Below are positions 61,049 to 64,000 of a stretch of DNA of 64,000 nucleotides, piece by piece. A program made the position numbers and the translations under genes. How positions within the stretch are numbered: the stretch's first letter is position 1; every line of letters begins with the position of its first letter. Source of the DNA: Ascidiaceihabitans sp023955215 (GTDB lineage: Bacteria; Pseudomonadota; Alphaproteobacteria; Rhodobacterales; Rhodobacteraceae); assembly GCA_943788345.1 (NCBI GenBank), contig CALSPX010000001.1, forward strand, positions 62,001 to 126,000, written 5' to 3'. Under the pieces are notes generated by a model that saw nothing but the letters and a program-made list of their open reading frames with translations, made no database searches and was not told the DNA's origin.

Positions 61049-62974
61049 CTAAAGCATGAACTCATCAAAGAAGTTGGAAAGATCGGCGTGCGCTGCAACT
61101 GGCAAGATCGACGCGATGTGCTGGTCAGGTCGAACAATCACAACGCAACCTTGATTGCGGTCGATACTGCGAAGGTCGTAAATGTCATTCCCAGTTTGGG
61201 CGTGGAACACTTTTTCATAATCCCGCAGTTCATATTTTCCTTTTGCTGGCCAGAGATAGCCGTGCAGATCGTGCATCGATAAATCCTGTTGCTGGAACAC
61301 GGCGTATGTATCGATGACCGCATCAATATCAGCGCCCTTAGGCGTGTATTTGAGTATGGGAGAAGAGGCATCGTTTGCTAGAAAATCGATGAGTTTGTAT
61401 GCGGTGGACGACGTTTTTGTAGGGTCTTCGGCACCGCCAAAGACAAAAATGCGCCAGCGTCCGTCTGCCTTGACCAGGTGGCCGAGATGTTGCGATCTGC
61501 CGTCTGCCACTCGTGTTGCCTCTGCCGAATGGAACCGTTGCCCGATTTTGTAACCAGGGGCCAAGTGTTGGTTTTCTTGTCCTGTGCAAATGTAGGACGG
61601 GAAATATTCGATAGAGGTTCCGCTTACAAACCCACTTTGACGCTTCATAAATGCTTCGATCTTGGCCGTGTCGACTTTGGCTCCATCGGAATCGTCGCCT
61701 GTGGTTGGTCGGGTTGCGACCAGTTTGGACAGTTCTTTGTCAGCATTGATGAGCTGTTGTGCGACTTTGCGGCGTTCGGTGCTGTAGGTGCTGAGCAACT
61801 TGGGATCGCTTTTGCCTTGTAAAACTGCCGCCATTTTCCAACCCAAATTGAAGGTATCGGGCAGCGAGGTGTTTAAGCCCCAGCCGCCTTTGGGGCTGTG
61901 GGTGTGGCAGGCGTCACCGGATACAAACGCACGTGGAATGATGTTGTCGGCGCTTCCAGTTGGACGGTCGTCAAATCGCTCGGCGAGGCGTTGTCCGACC
62001 GAATAAATAGACCACCACGCCACTTCTTTTACATCCAGCGTAAAGGGGTGGAAAATCTTTTGCGCTTTTGCAATCAGGTCTTGTTCTGTCAGTTTGAGGT
62101 CTGTTGCGCGGCTGTCTTTGTCAATCATATCCAGTTCGACATAGAACCTGCACAGGTATCCACCTTCGCGCGGGATTGTCATCACGGCTCCGTGGTCTTT
62201 GGATTGGATAAAGCTTTTGACACGAATATCTGGGAAATCTGTGTTGAGAAGGATGTCCATCACCCCCCAAGCTTTATTGGCGGTATCGCCTTCGAGCGAT
62301 ATGTTCAAACTTTTGCGTACGCGGCTTCTGCCTCCATCGCTGCCGACGGCGAAGCGCGTTTTTACCGTTTCCGTTTTGGCGTTGCCAGCGTCGTCGACCC
62401 GTTTGAATGTGGCTGTTATGGGGTGAGCATCCAAATTTTGTGTGAGACTTTCGTCAATCTGCATGTCGACCAGTTCACGGCTGTAATGGGGGCGAAGGCT
62501 GGTGATTGAATTCGCCATGCCGTCAATCAAAAGCTCGTGCAGGCGCGCCTGATTTACAATGCCATGTGTGAACTCGGACAAGCCGGCCCTTGCATCGGTA
62601 ATCTTTTCGGTACGTTTGATATTTTCGGGGTTTGCGACGTCTGGTTCCCAGAACGTATTTTGTTTCAAATGATAGGTCTCTTTGACCACCATTTCGCTGC
62701 TGTTGAAGGCTTCCATGATCTCAATCGTACGGCAAGAAATACCATCGGCGCGCCCGAACAACAATGGTCCGGGTGCCATATCCACAATGCAGGTCTTTAT
62801 GTCGGAAAACTCTGACATTTGACGCGCCATGGTGAGACCGGCGGGGCCGGTTCCAACGATCAAAACGTCCACTTCTTGAGGCAAGTCTTCTATGGGAGGG
62901 TTTGGATAGGCTTTTCGCGCCGCATCAGGAACCTGATAGTTGCCCGGTTTGAACCCATTCAAATGAAACTGCAT
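61049..62974 (-). CDS. 3-hydroxybenzoate 4-monooxygenase-like FAD-dependent hydroxylase
   Basis: 641 residues from the ATG at 62974, preceded by GGGAGAGAC. The N-terminus MQFHLNGFKPGNY and the length match 3-hydroxybenzoate 4-monooxygenase (MobA); phenol 2-monooxygenases are more distant. The FAD-binding motif is VLIVGTGPAGLTMARQM, the second FAD motif GDACHTHSPKGGWGLN. A C-terminal thioredoxin-like domain (about 480-641) ends the protein. It would hydroxylate an aromatic acid with NADPH and O2. Near the FAD motif, GWGLN replaces the common GQGMN. No ring-cleavage genes lie in view, so the substrate is uncertain. Confidence 0.85.
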   Translation of the reverse strand: MQFHLNGFKPGNYQVPDAARKAYPNPPIEDLPQEVDVLIVGTGPAGLTMARQMSEFSDIKTCIVDMAPGPLLFGRADGISCRTIEIMEAFNSSEMVVKETYHLKQNTFWEPDVANPENIKRTEKITDARAGLSEFTHGIVNQARLHELLIDGMANSITSLRPHYSRELVDMQIDESLTQNLDAHPITATFKRVDDAGNAKTETVKTRFAVGSDGGRSRVRKSLNISLEGDTANKAWGVMDILLNTDFPDIRVKSFIQSKDHGAVMTIPREGGYLCRFYVELDMIDKDSRATDLKLTEQDLIAKAQKIFHPFTLDVKEVAWWSIYSVGQRLAERFDDRPTGSADNIIPRAFVSGDACHTHSPKGGWGLNTSLPDTFNLGWKMAAVLQGKSDPKLLSTYSTERRKVAQQLINADKELSKLVATRPTTGDDSDGAKVDTAKIEAFMKRQSGFVSGTSIEYFPSYICTGQENQHLAPGYKIGQRFHSAEATRVADGRSQHLGHLVKADGRWRIFVFGGAEDPTKTSSTAYKLIDFLANDASSPILKYTPKGADIDAVIDTYAVFQQQDLSMHDLHGYLWPAKGKYELRDYEKVFHAQTGNDIYDLRSIDRNQGCVVIVRPDQHIASILPVAAHADLSNFFDEFML

Positions 62975-63168
62975 CGTAAGTCTCTCCCTTTGTCTCGCAA
63001 CGCGACTGACATAAACGTCAATTAGTGCACATGTTAATAAATACAATGACCCGTCCAACACACCATGTGAACTGCTGATGCATCATTTTGCCAAGTAAGC
63101 TGTGGTGAGGCGTTTCGCGGTTTTGGTAAATCGGGCGCGGTCCGCAGTTAATTCGACGGTGGTTCAGG

Positions 63169-64000
63169 TCATAGTTCGATCTTTACGCCGTCGTAGCCAA
63201 CAATCAGTTCGCCGTCCCAGTGACCTGCGCAGGCGTCTTGCCAATCCTGAGGGCCGTAGGTGGGATCGTCGGAAGGAATAAGGTGGGACAGTGCCAAACG
63301 TTTCACCCCTGCCTTGGTCGCGGTTTTGGCGGCATCATGGGCAAAGGTGTGCGAACGCAACCAATGCGCCATCAGCTTGTCACTGCCGTTTCCAATGCGT
63401 TCCATCAATGACGGCAGGGCACTTTCTAGCATTGCCTCATGGATCAGCAGATCGGCACCCCGTGCGAAATCTTCCAATGCTTTGATGGGGGCGGTGTCAC
63501 CCGAGAACACGGCGTGATGGTCGGCTGTTTTAAAGGAAAACGCGAAGCAGTCGATCAGGGGGGGATGCTGTGTACGGATGGCTGAAATGGTTAGGCCGTC
63601 ACTTTCCAACACTATGCCTTCTTCGATAACATGGACGCGGACAAAGTCACGCAGATCATCGCGGCCGTCGTCGTCAATGCGCAGGTCGATGTCTGCCTTC
63701 ATCGACAAGACAAACCCATCCCAATACTCCTGCAGTCCCGCAGGTCCATAGATATCGACCATGGTTGTGAGCCCCGAACACCACGCGGTGTGGATCAGTG
63801 GCCCCAGCTCAAGATAGTGATCAGAATGCAGGTGGCTGATAAAGATCGTGGATAGGTTTTTCAGGTTCATCCCCTGATCCACCAAGCCACGGGTGACGCC
63901 AAGGGCACAATCGACCACCACGTGTTGTCCGTTCATCACGAACAGGTTCGAGGTTGGCATTGAAGATCCGGGGCGAACAGAGGGCCCGCCCTTGGTGCCT
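63169..64000 (-). CDS. Metallo-beta-lactamase-fold hydrolase, ribonuclease Z-like (partial)
   Basis: The frame is open to the end of the window, so the N-terminus is missing; about 276 residues are visible, beginning inside GTKGGPSVRPGSSMPTSN. The metal motif is SHLHSDHYLELG, followed by a HAVFSGDTAP aspartate, a DLLIHEAML helix and a late LALSHLIPSD histidine. These are metal ligands of the RNase Z/AtsA-like group. The arrangement suggests an aryl-sulfatase-like or general hydrolase rather than tRNA processing, but this is not certain. It lies downstream of nothing visible on this strand. Confidence 0.82.
   Translation of the reverse strand, partial: GTKGGPSVRPGSSMPTSNLFVMNGQHVVVDCALGVTRGLVDQGMNLKNLSTIFISHLHSDHYLELGPLIHTAWCSGLTTMVDIYGPAGLQEYWDGFVLSMKADIDLRIDDDGRDDLRDFVRVHVIEEGIVLESDGLTISAIRTQHPPLIDCFAFSFKTADHHAVFSGDTAPIKALEDFARGADLLIHEAMLESALPSLMERIGNGSDKLMAHWLRSHTFAHDAAKTATKAGVKRLALSHLIPSDDPTYGPQDWQDACAGHWDGELIVGYDGVKIEL

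Noticed and set aside
1..64000. tRNA, rRNA, CRISPR arrays, insertion sequences, prophage
   Set aside because: No transposase, integrase, phage or Cas genes, no regular spacer-repeat array and no cloverleaf that I could recognise by eye; a covariance-model scan was not possible.

Overview
The window looks like a chromosomal segment of a marine alphaproteobacterium of the Rhodobacterales (Roseobacter group), with moderate G+C. This rests on the genes and their order: a glnE tail, a class I rRNA methyltransferase coupled to a PIN protein, dprA-topA, tldD next to a ctaC-ctaB-ctaG-coxC-surf1-thrC-M16 peptidase run, lysC-ptsP, a single-chain pyruvate carboxylase, and Rhodobacterales-type lipoproteins and DUF proteins. 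I see no phage, insertion sequence, CRISPR array, rRNA or tRNA. The species cannot be named from this sequence alone.

Layout. 1-3262: end of glnE, a small conserved protein, a lipoprotein, and an rRNA methyltransferase/PIN pair. 3423-6116: one-carbon genes fhs and folD. 6303-7127: a membrane-anchored LytTR regulator. 7146-20000 (minus strand): a Tad/Flp pilus locus, transcribed right to left as flp, flp2, cpaB, cpaC, ompA-like, cpaE, cpaF, tadB, tadC, tadD, TPR lipoprotein, cpaA, AAA ATPase, NAD oxidoreductase. 20374-28195: lytic transglycosylase, 3-oxoacid CoA-transferase, topA, dprA, tldD. 28397-37337: cytochrome aa3 oxidase assembly operon, then surf1, thrC, peptidase, acetyltransferase and an FAD oxidase. 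37338-43550: a cluster of palindromic boxes, mtnP-apt-DUF1444 (adenine salvage), a beta-helix-repeat membrane protein, and a SulP transporter. 43608-44539: an A+T-rich gene-poor gap. 44540-50935: flavin reductase, acetyltransferase, EcsC, modABC, Nudix, DUF1178, SDR. 51039-60173: lysC, ptsP, kpsF, pyc, a small-molecule kinase. 60175-60824: three very small genes. 61049-64000: a 3-hydroxybenzoate 4-monooxygenase-like flavoprotein and a metallo-beta-lactamase-fold hydrolase that runs off the end.

A dominant technical feature is that seven otherwise well-conserved genes (Tad AAA ATPase, tadC, cpaE, dprA, the beta-helix protein, the SDR and ptsP) are each broken by one single-base shift, mostly in short homopolymers. 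Uncorrected sequencing or assembly error is the simplest explanation, so loss of function should not be concluded from this sequence. Gene functions are inferred by recognising motifs and family sequence by eye; no database search was run.

The most interesting unexplained items are four AACTGTACAGTT-like boxes on one face of the helix in a convergent intergenic gap (37403-37508), a 39-residue CDGSH-like cysteine peptide (60423-60542), the repeat-built membrane protein at 40022-41736, and a hairpin that holds the start codon of the rRNA methyltransferase gene in its loop (1507-1527).
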